Positions 1 through 6,468 of a stretch of DNA of 64,000 nucleotides are shown here, in pieces. Origin of the DNA: Sphaerisporangium corydalis (lineage in GTDB: Bacteria; Actinomycetota; Actinomycetes; Streptosporangiales; Streptosporangiaceae). Numbering within the stretch: position 1 is the stretch's first letter; every line of letters begins with the position of its first letter. A program made the translations under genes and the position numbers. The notes under the pieces were generated by a model. The model saw only the letters and a list, made by a program, of their open reading frames with translations, ran no database searches and was not told the origin of the DNA. The DNA is taken from assembly GCF_025506355.1 (NCBI RefSeq), contig NZ_JANZYP010000047.1, positions 18,430 to 82,429 on the forward strand, in the 5' to 3' direction.

Positions 1-381
1 CCGGAAGCACGCGACCTGCTCGGCCTGGGTGAGCAGGTTCGCGATCGTGTTGTAGACGAGGTAGACGAGTGTGAATTCGCCCGAGGCGACGGCGGTGGCC
101 ATGTCGCCGACGACGACTGGGATCGTCGCTTCGTCCGCCTTCGTCCGCAGCTGAGCGAGCATCGGAGGCGACAACTCGATACCGGTCACCGGCACCCCAC
201 GCCCGGCGAGCGGAACGGCCACCCGCCCGGTCCCGATGGCGAACTCGAGCGCCCGCCCGTCACCGGCGAGCTCGGCGAGACGTTCCACGGCCGGCCCCAG
301 AACCTCGGCCGCGAACATACCGGTCCCCGGGGTGTCATAACGCCGGGCCGTGTCAGCGTCCCAGATCTCTTCCTGTCGCAT
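1..381 (-). CDS. Class I SAM-dependent methyltransferase (3' part outside window)
   Basis: This is the N-terminal 127 residues of a methyltransferase; the rest lies beyond the left edge. After a start with MRQEEIWDADTARRYDTPGT the chain shows the SAM-binding motif I as ALEFAIGTGRVAVPLAGRG (residues about 46-64), then the motif II acidic turn in VTGIELSPPML and the motif IV region VVGDMAT. The order is that of small Methyltransf_25-type enzymes. The substrate cannot be told. The ATG at 381 has GGAGG only one base upstream, so an in-frame GTG a few codons earlier is an alternative start. The family is clear; the function is not. Confidence 0.8.
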   Translation of the reverse strand, partial: MRQEEIWDADTARRYDTPGTGMFAAEVLGPAVERLAELAGDGRALEFAIGTGRVAVPLAGRGVPVTGIELSPPMLAQLRTKADEATIPVVVGDMATAVASGEFTLVYLVYNTIANLLTQAEQVACFR

Positions 382-597
382 GCCTCCCACGATCACCACA
401 CGAACGCATGGTGTCCACCGATTTTTCACGGTCCATGAGGCGCCGGTCTGGAAAGTGGTGGCGAGGCGCGGTGCACGCAGACGGGGAATACTTTGTGCGT
501 CCAGGAATTGTTCCATGATACCGGCGCCGCCCAGGAATGGGCGACGCCGGCCGGATACCGCATCCTGGTTCTCGATGGTTCAGGCAGAGGTGTCGGT

Positions 598-1086
598 TCA
601 GGCGGGGAGGACGTTTTCCGCGAAGGCGCCCTGCATGTTGCCTGGGGGTTCGAAGACGAAGACTATGTAGGTTTCGAAGTATTCGCTGCCCTGGCCGGAG
701 GCGCGGCCGATGCCGACCTTTGTGCTGCCTTTCCAGACGAGCTGGGTGAAGTGGCCGCTGCTGCCACTGAACTTGGCGGCGGAGAAATCGTAGGCGTCGA
801 TCTCGCTGTACCAGCTCTTGACCGCTTCCGAGCCGGGGAGCGCTTCTGAGCCGCCGCCCCAGAAGATGTTCTCGCCCGTGCCCGCCCGTAGACCGGTGTG
901 GCCGGCGCCGAGTGCCTCCTGCTCGGAGCGTGAGGTGGCGCGGGATTGGGCGTAGGCGTTGAGCGCGGGGTCCAGGACCAGGGGCGGTGCGTGGTGCTTG
1001 GCCCGGAAGGCGTTGGCCTCGGCGAGGGCTTCGGCCTGGAAATCGGCGGTCGTGGTGTCGGGGAGTGCGGGACGGGTTCCTGGCAT
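598..1086 (-). CDS. CAP/SCP family protein (PR-1/GAPR-1-like)
   Basis: A 162-residue protein that is almost entirely one CAP domain. The signatures are the N-terminal helix AEANAFRAKHHAPPL, the central GENIFWGG, and the C-terminal GHFTQLVWKGSTKVGIG (about residues 117-133), with the conserved His and the Glu of GEN expected to line the CAP cavity. Most bacterial CAP proteins are exported, but no signal peptide or transmembrane segment is visible here, so it resembles cytosolic GAPR-1-type members. The ATG at 1086 has GAGGAAA four bases upstream, a good Shine-Dalgarno site. It stands alone, with long gaps on both sides. The biochemical role of bacterial CAP proteins is largely unknown. Confidence 0.85.
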   Translation of the reverse strand: MPGTRPALPDTTTADFQAEALAEANAFRAKHHAPPLVLDPALNAYAQSRATSRSEQEALGAGHTGLRAGTGENIFWGGGSEALPGSEAVKSWYSEIDAYDFSAAKFSGSSGHFTQLVWKGSTKVGIGRASGQGSEYFETYIVFVFEPPGNMQGAFAENVLPA

Positions 1087-1756
1087 CGGGTTTCCTCAAA
1101 CGGCACTTTGTGCGCCGGCCGGACCACGATCTCTGCCGACCGTGGATTTCTCGGCCAATCTTTTACCTGGTTCCTTCTATTCGGCAAGGACCGACCCGGA
1201 ATGCGGGGCCGTAGGGGAAACCGGAATTGATTCGGTCTCTGGATATTCGGCTTTTGTGCCTGCGGAGCGGCTTTCGAGGTGCGGTGCGGTGGGTGGAGAT
1301 TCCAGGGAAAATGGGCATGGTGAAGAGGCGGACATCGTTGTTCGGGGCCGCCGGGGTGGGGTAAAGGGCCGTTTTCGATTTGCGTAGGGGGAGGTGTCAA
1401 TATCGGGAAGTGGGCCGGCGCCGGGCCCGTCTTCCGTTTCTGGGGCCTCTCGCGCCTGGACGGCGAGGGGTGGGCGGTGGCCGGGAAGACATGGGCGGAC
1501 AGGTGGTCGGCCGAGGTGGGCAATTCACGGGCAATGGCGTCGCCGGACTCGACGGGAGGGTGCCTGCGGCAGGTCGCACGACGTGTCCATCCGATCTCAA
1601 AGGGTTAGATCGCATGTTGAGCTGAACACGTCAGCGCCGGAGCGTCAATACTCGAACACGATCTGTGAAATACGGGCTCTCGGCCGAGGCAGGCGAGGAG
1701 GAATCGTGTGTCGGCGAAAAGACGGAGCCGGTGATCGGCCACGTCCGCCGGGTGTT
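1087..1756. other. 670-bp gap with no convincing gene
   Basis: This stretch between the CAP gene and the GNAT gene has short open frames on both strands, but none has a recognisable domain, good SD spacing or a coherent codon pattern. It is less GC-biased in parts, for example around 1130-1260. It may hold the CAP promoter, but no clear -35/-10 pair was found. Confidence 0.5.
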
Positions 1757-2311
1757 TCACCGCTGGGCGGTCACATGGAGTTCTCGTGAGGCGGGGCGGG
1801 TGTGAAGGTGGCCGGGGTTGGGGAACGGGGGGTGGGGCGGGAGCACCGCTTCCAGGGTGTAGCCGCATTTCTGGGCCACCCGGCAGGACGCGAGATTGTC
1901 CACCTGGTGGAGGAGGTCAAGGCGTTCCAGGTTCAAGGTCGTGAAGGCCCAGCGGGAGACGGCGTCCAGGGCGCGTACGGCGATGCCCCGGCCACGGGCC
2001 TCCGCGGCCGTCCAGTAGCCCACCTCGGCCGACGGCTCGCCCGGGACGAGCTTCTTCAACAGGATGTGGGCCACCGGCCGCCCGGCCTCCAGCACGGCGA
2101 AACCGCACCGTTCCCTGTCCGCCCAGCCGCGACGCTGCGTCTCCAGCCACTCCTTGGCGTCGTTCTCGTCGTTCACCGGGAACCTCGTCCAGCGGCGCAG
2201 CACCGGATCACGATAAATCTCGATCAAGGCGGGTATGTCGTCTGTTTCCCATGGCCGGAGGTCGAGCGCGGGAAACCCGGGGGTGGCGTCGGCATGGAGG
2301 TGGATCGTCAT
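1757..2311 (-). CDS. GNAT N-acetyltransferase (RimJ/RimL type)
   Basis: A 184-residue acetyltransferase of the ribosomal-protein-alanine/RimL-like group. It begins with a beta strand typical of this branch (LDLRPWETDDIPALIEIYRD), continues to GFAVLEAGRPVAHILLK, then shows the acetyl-CoA loop VGYWTAAEARGRGIAVRALDAV (Q/RxxGxG/A-like, about residues 98-120) and ends with NLERLDLLHQVDNLASCRVAQKCGYTLEAVL, the standard Asn-x-x-Ser-x-x-Val-A-x-K-x-G-F/Y motif. The substrate is unknown. The ATG at 2311 is preceded by GGAAGG. It is divergent from the hemerythrin gene, and the shared upstream region carries a triplicated motif. Confidence 0.9.
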   Translation of the reverse strand: MTIHLHADATPGFPALDLRPWETDDIPALIEIYRDPVLRRWTRFPVNDENDAKEWLETQRRGWADRERCGFAVLEAGRPVAHILLKKLVPGEPSAEVGYWTAAEARGRGIAVRALDAVSRWAFTTLNLERLDLLHQVDNLASCRVAQKCGYTLEAVLPPHPPFPNPGHLHTRPASRELHVTAQR

Positions 2312-2362
2312 CGTGCCTTCCTACACGGCCTCCGCGAGATAGGCGAGCGTGGCCCGTCCGGG

Positions 2363-2421
2363 TTCCGGTCGTGCGGTTCGACGTTCCGGTCGTGCGGGTT
2401 CGACGGGTTCCGGTCGTGCTT
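2363..2421. repeat. Three copies of a 14-bp core in the GNAT/hemerythrin divergent region
   Basis: The core TTCCGGTCGTGC begins at 2363, 2384 and 2408 (spacings 21 and 24), each joined by a GTTCGACG linker. It lies between two divergent genes, so it could be regulatory, but it also fits the tandem duplications seen at other gene boundaries in this window. Confidence 0.75.
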
Positions 2422-2488
2422 GACGGCCGGGGGGAAGAGTGATCGAATTTCGCGTCAGCGTCGCGGTGCGCCCGGCAAGGAGATCGTC

Positions 2489-3133
2489 GTGGGCATGGAG
2501 GCGCCGAAGCACGGGACGACCATGGAAACACCCACCGAGCCGGCGGACCGCCTCACGGCGTTCGGCAACCAGCTCATCGAAGTGCACATCTGGCTCCGCG
2601 AGGAGCTCGCCCGGCTCCGGGAGAACGTCGATTCCCACCTGGACCCGTCCCTCGATACCCCCTTCGACGGGCTCGGTCAGCGGCCGACGGAGCTGCGGGC
2701 GCACTGCCTGGCCTTCTGTTCGGCGCTGAACCGGCATCATCTCGGCGAGGACGGCGGCGCGTTCCTCGTCCTCGGGGAGCGGTTCCCGCCGCTGCGGCCC
2801 GTGCTGGAGGAACTGTCGCGCGATCACCACATCGTGACCGGGATCCTGCGCAGGGTGGAGGAGTTGGTGGACGGCCTCGGGACGCGCACTCACCCGGAGG
2901 TGGGGCGGGGCGTGCGGGCCGAGGGTGACGGGCGTGGGGGACACGCGGACGTGGTGCGGGGCGTGCGGGCCGAGCTGGACGGCCTGGCGGCGTTGCTGGA
3001 GTCGCACTTCGTCTACGAGGAGAAACGGATCGTCGCCGCCCTGAACGCGATGGGCGTCCCAGCCTGGGATGACTCGAGGCCCGATTTCCTGATGACGAAC
3101 CCTTCGCCGTCCGAACAGGACGAGCAGCGGTGA
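2489..3133 (+). CDS. Hemerythrin HHE cation-binding domain protein
   Basis: A 214-residue alpha-helical protein with a hemerythrin-like pattern: the helix FGNQLIEVHIWLREELARL supplies a first His, HCLAFCSALNRHHLGEDGG holds the paired HH-x-x-E, LSRDHHIVTGIL gives a second HH pair, and LESHFVYEEKRIVAALN gives H-x4-E. These residues would bind a di-iron or other metal centre, giving a role in oxygen/NO sensing or binding (family inference). The start is set at GTG 2489, with AAGGAG six bases upstream; ATG 2495 is the alternative. The stop TGA overlaps a GTG that begins a chain of mini-ORFs leading to the VOC gene. An internal near-repeat encodes EVGRGVRAEGDGRGG/DVVRGVRAEL. Confidence 0.82.
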   Translation: MGMEAPKHGTTMETPTEPADRLTAFGNQLIEVHIWLREELARLRENVDSHLDPSLDTPFDGLGQRPTELRAHCLAFCSALNRHHLGEDGGAFLVLGERFPPLRPVLEELSRDHHIVTGILRRVEELVDGLGTRTHPEVGRGVRAEGDGRGGHADVVRGVRAELDGLAALLESHFVYEEKRIVAALNAMGVPAWDDSRPDFLMTNPSPSEQDEQR

Positions 3134-3294
3134 CTTCGCCGTTCGTGCGGGAGGTGCGGTGGTGACTTCACCGTTCGTGCGGGAGGAACAGTGGTGACTT
3201 CGCGGCTCGTGCGGGAGGTGCGGTGGTGAATTCGCCGTTCGTACGGGGAGGAGACGCGGTGACTTCGCCGCCGGTACACGAGGAGACATTGTGA
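3130..3294 (+). repeat. 32-bp tandem repeat forming a chain of GTGA-coupled mini-ORFs
   Basis: Starting at the hemerythrin stop, GTGACTTCGCCGTTCGTGCG-type units begin at 3130, 3162, 3194 and 3226, with a degenerate fifth at 3259. Each unit has a GTG start that overlaps the previous TGA (GTGA), eleven codons (MTSPFVREVRW, MTSPFVREEQW, MTSRLVREVRW, then a 22-codon one), a GGGAGG SD for the next GTG, and a stop overlapping that GTG. The last stop overlaps the GTG of the VOC gene at 3291. Because 32 is not a multiple of three, each copy restores the same stop/start overlap. It looks like a duplicated translational-coupling junction. Confidence 0.9.
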
Positions 3295-3665
3295 CGCGAC
3301 AGCCGACCTTGACGTTGACCGGTACGAACATCGGCGCGCCGCACGCGCGGGCGTTGGCGGAGTTCTACTCCGAGCTGCTGGGCTGGGCCATCGAGCACGA
3401 CGAGGACGACTGGGTGACGCTCAAGTCTCCGGATGGCGGGACCGGGCTGTCGTTCCAGACCGAAGTGGAGTACGTGCGGCCGACCTGGCCGGCCGGGCCG
3501 GGCGACCAGCAGATGATGATGCACCTGGAGATCCAGGTCGACGACCTCGACGCCGCCGTGGCCCATGCGACGGCCTTGGGCGCGACCGTCGCGGAGTACC
3601 AGCCGCAGGACGACGTGCGCGTCTGCCTGGATCCCGCCGGCCATCCCTTCTGCCTCTGGCTCTGA
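3291..3665 (+). CDS. VOC family protein (glyoxalase/bleomycin-resistance/dioxygenase fold)
   Basis: A 124-residue single VOC protein with two beta-alpha-beta-beta-beta modules. Module one is GTNIGAPHARALAEFYSELLGWAIEHDEDDWVTLKSPDGG; module two ends with MHLEIQVDDLDAAVAHATALGATVAEYQPQDDVRVCLDPAGHPFCLWL. The metal-ligand pattern is partly recognisable (H in MMMHLEIQV, the C-terminal DPAGHPFCL), so a metal-dependent activity is possible, but many such small actinobacterial proteins have no known substrate. The GTG start overlaps the stop of the last mini-ORF in the repeat chain, implying translational coupling to the hemerythrin gene. Its own stop codon begins a second tandem repeat. Confidence 0.85.
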   Translation: MTRQPTLTLTGTNIGAPHARALAEFYSELLGWAIEHDEDDWVTLKSPDGGTGLSFQTEVEYVRPTWPAGPGDQQMMMHLEIQVDDLDAAVAHATALGATVAEYQPQDDVRVCLDPAGHPFCLWL

Positions 3666-3762
3666 CCTACCGCGCGGGCCTTTGGATCTGAACTACTGGG
3701 CGGGCCGCTGGGGTCTGACCTACCGGGTGCGGGCCGTCGGGTCTGACCGCCGGGCGTGGGTG
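3661..3762 (+). repeat. 26-28-bp tandem repeat starting at the VOC stop codon
   Basis: TCTGACCTACCG-like units begin at 3661, 3687, 3714 and 3742 (last one partial); lengths are 26, 27 and 28 bp. The first unit contains the TGA stop of the VOC gene and TCTGA is kept in every copy. It fills the whole gap to the convergent membrane-protein gene. Confidence 0.85.
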
Positions 3763-4752
3763 TCAGGTCGTGGCCTGGGCGGTCAGGCGGTCGGTGTAGC
3801 GGAGGATGGCGGTGATGGTGCTGGTGGCCAGGGCGATGTCCGCGTTGCTGGGGCCGAAGGCGTAGGCCTCCACGTAGGCGTACCCCCGGGTGCCGCCGGC
3901 GGTGGTGTCGGTGGTGTTGGATACGGCGAACCCGGTCGCGGTCCCCCGGGCGGAGCCGGAGTCCTGGTACTGCATCTTGAGCGTTTCGAGGCGGCGGCGC
4001 GCCCGCTCGGCGGCCTTCTGCGGGGTGGAGTAGATCTCGATGTGCGCCTCGGGGCCGTCGAAGTCGGGGAAGGGGTCGTAGCTGTCCGGCCACGACAGTT
4101 CCAGCGCGACGGCGTCCACCTTGTCCGGCGCGTCGGAGACCATGACGTCCTTGAAGCCGCTCGTGGTGATCGGCGGCGGCAGCTTCTCGGTGAACGGGCC
4201 CTTGCGCACCAGGTCCGCGAGGTAGGACACGTTCGCCTGCTTCAGCGGTTCGGCGGGTTTGTCGTCGCTCGACAGGGCGGGGATGACGCCGATCGTCGCG
4301 ACGAACGCGGCGACGAGCAGGCTGAAGCGCGTGCGCACGGAGGCGGGGAGCCGGACCACCACCACGGCGACACCCACGCTCGCGGCGAGCAGGATCGCGA
4401 CATGCCACGCGGAGGCCGTCACGCCGACGATCAGAACGATGATCAGCGCGAGGGACAGTACGGCGACGATCCCGGTGATCAGAAAGCCGGGGGCGAGCAG
4501 GAGCGTCCTCCGCCGCGACGCCGCCTTCTTCTCCGAGGGAGTGGCATTCGTCTCCGACGGGGCGAGGGCGGTATTCGTCTCCGAGGGGGCGGGAGCGGCG
4601 TTCGTCTTCGACGGGGTGGGGGCGGCCGTTTCCGTCGGTGGGGTGGCGGTGCGCGTGGGATGTGCGGTTTGTACCGTTGATTCGGGAGTGGGTGAGGCGG
4701 GCGGCGCGGGTGGCGCCGCCTTCTCCTTCGGTGAGGTACCGGACTCCTCCAC
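3763..4752 (-). CDS. Pro/Thr-rich multispan membrane protein, function unknown
   Basis: Counting from the GTG at 4752 (IVEESGTSPKEK), this is 329 residues. The N-terminal 80 residues are disordered and Pro/Thr/Ser-rich with near-repeats of PSETN-A. About three transmembrane helices follow (FLITGIVAVLSLALIIVLI; HVAILLAASVGVAVVVV; FSLLVAAFVATIGVIPAL), then a soluble domain of about 160 residues rich in aromatic and charged residues, ending in LTAQATT. I do not recognise the C-terminal domain. The open frame continues upstream to 5061 through repeat DNA, so the true start is uncertain; upstream codons look non-coding. The gene is convergent with the VOC gene. Confidence 0.65.
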   Translation of the reverse strand: MEESGTSPKEKAAPPAPPASPTPESTVQTAHPTRTATPPTETAAPTPSKTNAAPAPSETNTALAPSETNATPSEKKAASRRRTLLLAPGFLITGIVAVLSLALIIVLIVGVTASAWHVAILLAASVGVAVVVVRLPASVRTRFSLLVAAFVATIGVIPALSSDDKPAEPLKQANVSYLADLVRKGPFTEKLPPPITTSGFKDVMVSDAPDKVDAVALELSWPDSYDPFPDFDGPEAHIEIYSTPQKAAERARRRLETLKMQYQDSGSARGTATGFAVSNTTDTTAGGTRGYAYVEAYAFGPSNADIALATSTITAILRYTDRLTAQATT

Positions 4753-4800
4753 GATCGCCGATGCTACTCCGCGACGCCTGGCCGGGTGGGCGACGTGAGA

Positions 4801-4858
4801 AGTTTGCCCCTGTACGAGGCGCTGGATTCGCCGTCCCACTTTCCGCCATGTCGGCGCC
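4801..4858 (+). repeat. 58-bp dispersed repeat, copy A
   Basis: It begins AGTTTGCCCCTGTACGAGG and ends TGTCGGCGCC. It is the same length as copies B and C and roughly 85% identical to B; the mismatches I counted against B are all transitions. It lies just upstream of the membrane-protein start. Confidence 0.85.
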
Positions 4859-5016
4859 TGGTGAAGGCCGTCGTGGCGAAGGGGTGGTGGGGGTCGGGAG
4901 ATCAGGGTGGACTGAGGGGGACCCGGTGCCGCGTTCGGCGTCGGCGCCCAGCGAAGTGCCCCCCGACCCCGCTCACTCGCGCTTACCCCCGCTTCGCCAT
5001 AGAGGGACTCCTCTTC

Positions 5017-5074
5017 GGCGCCGACTCGGCGGGAGGTAGGACGGCGAATCCGGCGCCTCATACGGGGGCAAACC
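5017..5074 (-). repeat. 58-bp dispersed repeat, copy C (inverted)
   Basis: The reverse complement begins GGTTTGCCCCCGTATGAGG, continues CGCCGGATTCGCCGTCC, and ends GAGTCGGCGCC, matching copy B closely. It sits in inverted orientation between copies A and B. Confidence 0.85.
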
Positions 5075-5266
5075 GGCGGGCTTGGCCGGTGGTAGGTAAG
5101 CCCTAGGAGTGTCGGAGGGCTGACTAGGCCGATAGGTCCTTGGTGTGGTGGGGGATCGGTAGGGCCGGTAGGCCTTTGGAAAATCGCCCGAGCCGAAGGC
5201 GAGGACCTTTTCAGGCAGGTTTGGCGTCATTAGAAGGGCGCCGGATTCGCCGTTCTACTTCGGATG

Positions 5267-5324
5267 GGTTTGCCCCCGTATGAGGCGCCGGATTCGCCGT
5301 CTCACTTCCCGCCGCGTCGGCGCC
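5267..5324 (+). repeat. 58-bp dispersed repeat, copy B
   Basis: It begins GGTTTGCCCCCGTATGAGG and ends GCGTCGGCGCC. A partial fourth copy of the middle section (GGCGCCGGATTCGCCGTTC) lies directly upstream at about 5236-5260, suggesting overlapping insertions or local duplication. Confidence 0.85.
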
Positions 5325-5340
5325 CGATGGAGGCCGAAGT

Positions 5341-5455
5341 GGTGGAGGGACGGAGGGGTGGAGGGGTGGAGGGATGGAGTGGTGGGGCGGAGCGGTGGAT
5401 GGAGAGTGGGACGGGAGGGTGGGGCTGGAAGGGGGGTTAGGGGCGGTAGGGGGGT
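5341..5455 (+). repeat. G-rich purine tract
   Basis: About 115 bp of GGAGGGGTGGAGGG-type sequence with many GGG/GGGG runs on the plus strand. It overlaps the 3' end of the haemoglobin-fusion gene, where the minus strand encodes a Pro-rich tail. Several runs could form G-quadruplexes on the plus strand. Confidence 0.7.
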
Positions 5456-6198
5456 GCTATGCCCCAGTCCCAGTGGGGGACGGGGGCTGTGGGGGGTGGG
5501 GTGGCGTTGGGTTGGGAGTTGGCGAGGGCGAGGCGGGTGCCCCATTCGATGTAGCCGGTGAAGGCTGCGCGGAACTCCGGGTCGTCCGGCAGGCCGACAT
5601 CATCGGCGGCGTCCATCAGCAGACTGGCCCACCGCCTGCGTCGCTCTTCGGTGATCGCCTTGCCCAGGTGCATGCGCAGCATGTGCGGGTATCCGCCCCG
5701 CTCGCCGGTGTAGCGGGCGGGCCCGCCGAAGACCTCGGACAGCCACATCGCCACATAGCGGGGATGATCCGGATCCATGCCCGCGAACAGCGGGCCGACC
5801 AGGTCGTCCCCCTTGACCAGTTCGTAGAACCGCTCGGTCAGCCGCTCGAACGCCTCGGCGCCGCCCGCCCACTCGTACAGCTTGGGCGTGGACCCGCCCC
5901 GGCCCCGTACGGCCGTGCGCTCGTAGTGGCGCATCTCCTCGATGGCGTCGATGTAGGGGCTGATCTGGGCCAGGAACGCGGGGAACAGCTCGCCGCCCCT
6001 GAACCCTTCCAGGTGATCCTTCGCCGACGTCCAGGTGATCCGTAGCACGTAGCAGGCCGGGTCGTCGACGCATCGGCTGAGCTCGTAGTCCACGCACTGC
6101 GGCGCCGCCGCGAGGGAGAGCGCCGCGGTCTGGTACGCCGCCTCGAAGGCGTCCGATCCGCCGACCGGTATCCGGTAGCGGATGTATTCCACGATCAT
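5437..6198 (-). CDS. ABM-domain/group II truncated haemoglobin fusion
   Basis: A 253-residue two-domain protein. Residues 1-95 form an antibiotic-biosynthesis-monooxygenase (ABM) ferredoxin-like domain (MIVEYIRYRIPVGGSDAFEA, later YVLRITWTSAKDHLEGFR). Residues 105-230 form a group II truncated globin: LYEWAGGAEAFERLTERFYE, the loop FAGMDPDHPRYVAMWLSEVFGG, the likely proximal His in HMLRMHLGKAI, and the Trp (TrpG8 position) in RRRRWASLLMDAADD. A Pro-rich tail follows. Group II globins bind O2/NO and ABM domains often act as heme- or quinone-type monooxygenases, so a haem-linked redox or NO-detoxifying role is an inference. It is transcribed away from its neighbours, with start ATG 6198. Confidence 0.88.
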   Translation of the reverse strand: MIVEYIRYRIPVGGSDAFEAAYQTAALSLAAAPQCVDYELSRCVDDPACYVLRITWTSAKDHLEGFRGGELFPAFLAQISPYIDAIEEMRHYERTAVRGRGGSTPKLYEWAGGAEAFERLTERFYELVKGDDLVGPLFAGMDPDHPRYVAMWLSEVFGGPARYTGERGGYPHMLRMHLGKAITEERRRRWASLLMDAADDVGLPDDPEFRAAFTGYIEWGTRLALANSQPNATPPPTAPVPHWDWGIAPPYRP

Positions 6199-6327
6199 GA
6201 GATGGCCGCCTTGCGGTGGGGGACGTCAGCCGGTCCAGAGATTAGCACGTAATCATGTAATCAGAGCGGGTGGGCAAGAAAGGGAACGGGCGGTCCGCCG
6301 CTGGGTGGCGCGGGTGGTCGCGCTGGT

Positions 6328-6468
6328 CATGCGACCCGGACCAGGACGGCCGCCCGCCCTCGTGGTCAGCCGAGCCGGACCAGGACGGACGGCAACCCGC
6401 CCTGGTCGGACGTCTGGTCAGCTGGTCATGCGAGCCGGGCCAGGACGGACGGCAGTTCGCCCTCGTGG
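6328..6468 (-). repeat. Three copies of the helD 3' end
   Basis: The end of the helD gene (plus-strand TCATGCGAGCCGGGCCAGG, 6424 on) is repeated beyond the stop at about 6367-6410 (GAGCCGGACCAGGACGGACG) and 6328-6365 (CATGCGACCCGGACCAGG). Each copy keeps the TCA trinucleotide that is the TGA stop on the gene strand and the CCAGGACGG core. Confidence 0.85.

Larger units (their letters stand above)
4753..5436. other. 684-bp repeat-bearing gap
   Basis: No convincing gene. The gap contains three copies of a 58-bp dispersed repeat (listed separately), a partial fourth near 5236-5260, and a purine-rich tract from 5341 to 5436. Minus-strand frames through the repeats give similar Arg-rich peptides (R-R-x-I-R-R-L-x-x-G-Q-T), a by-product of the repeats. 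Confidence 0.6.

Noticed and set aside
1087..1756. Several 70-140-codon frames
   Set aside because: No SD, domain or codon bias; they overlap each other on both strands.
3130..3294. CRISPR array
   Set aside because: Units are contiguous with no unique spacers, and each unit is a coding stop/start module.
4753..5061. N-terminal extension of the membrane-protein frame to 5061
   Set aside because: The extension runs through dispersed repeat DNA and is Arg/Pro-rich without conserved features.
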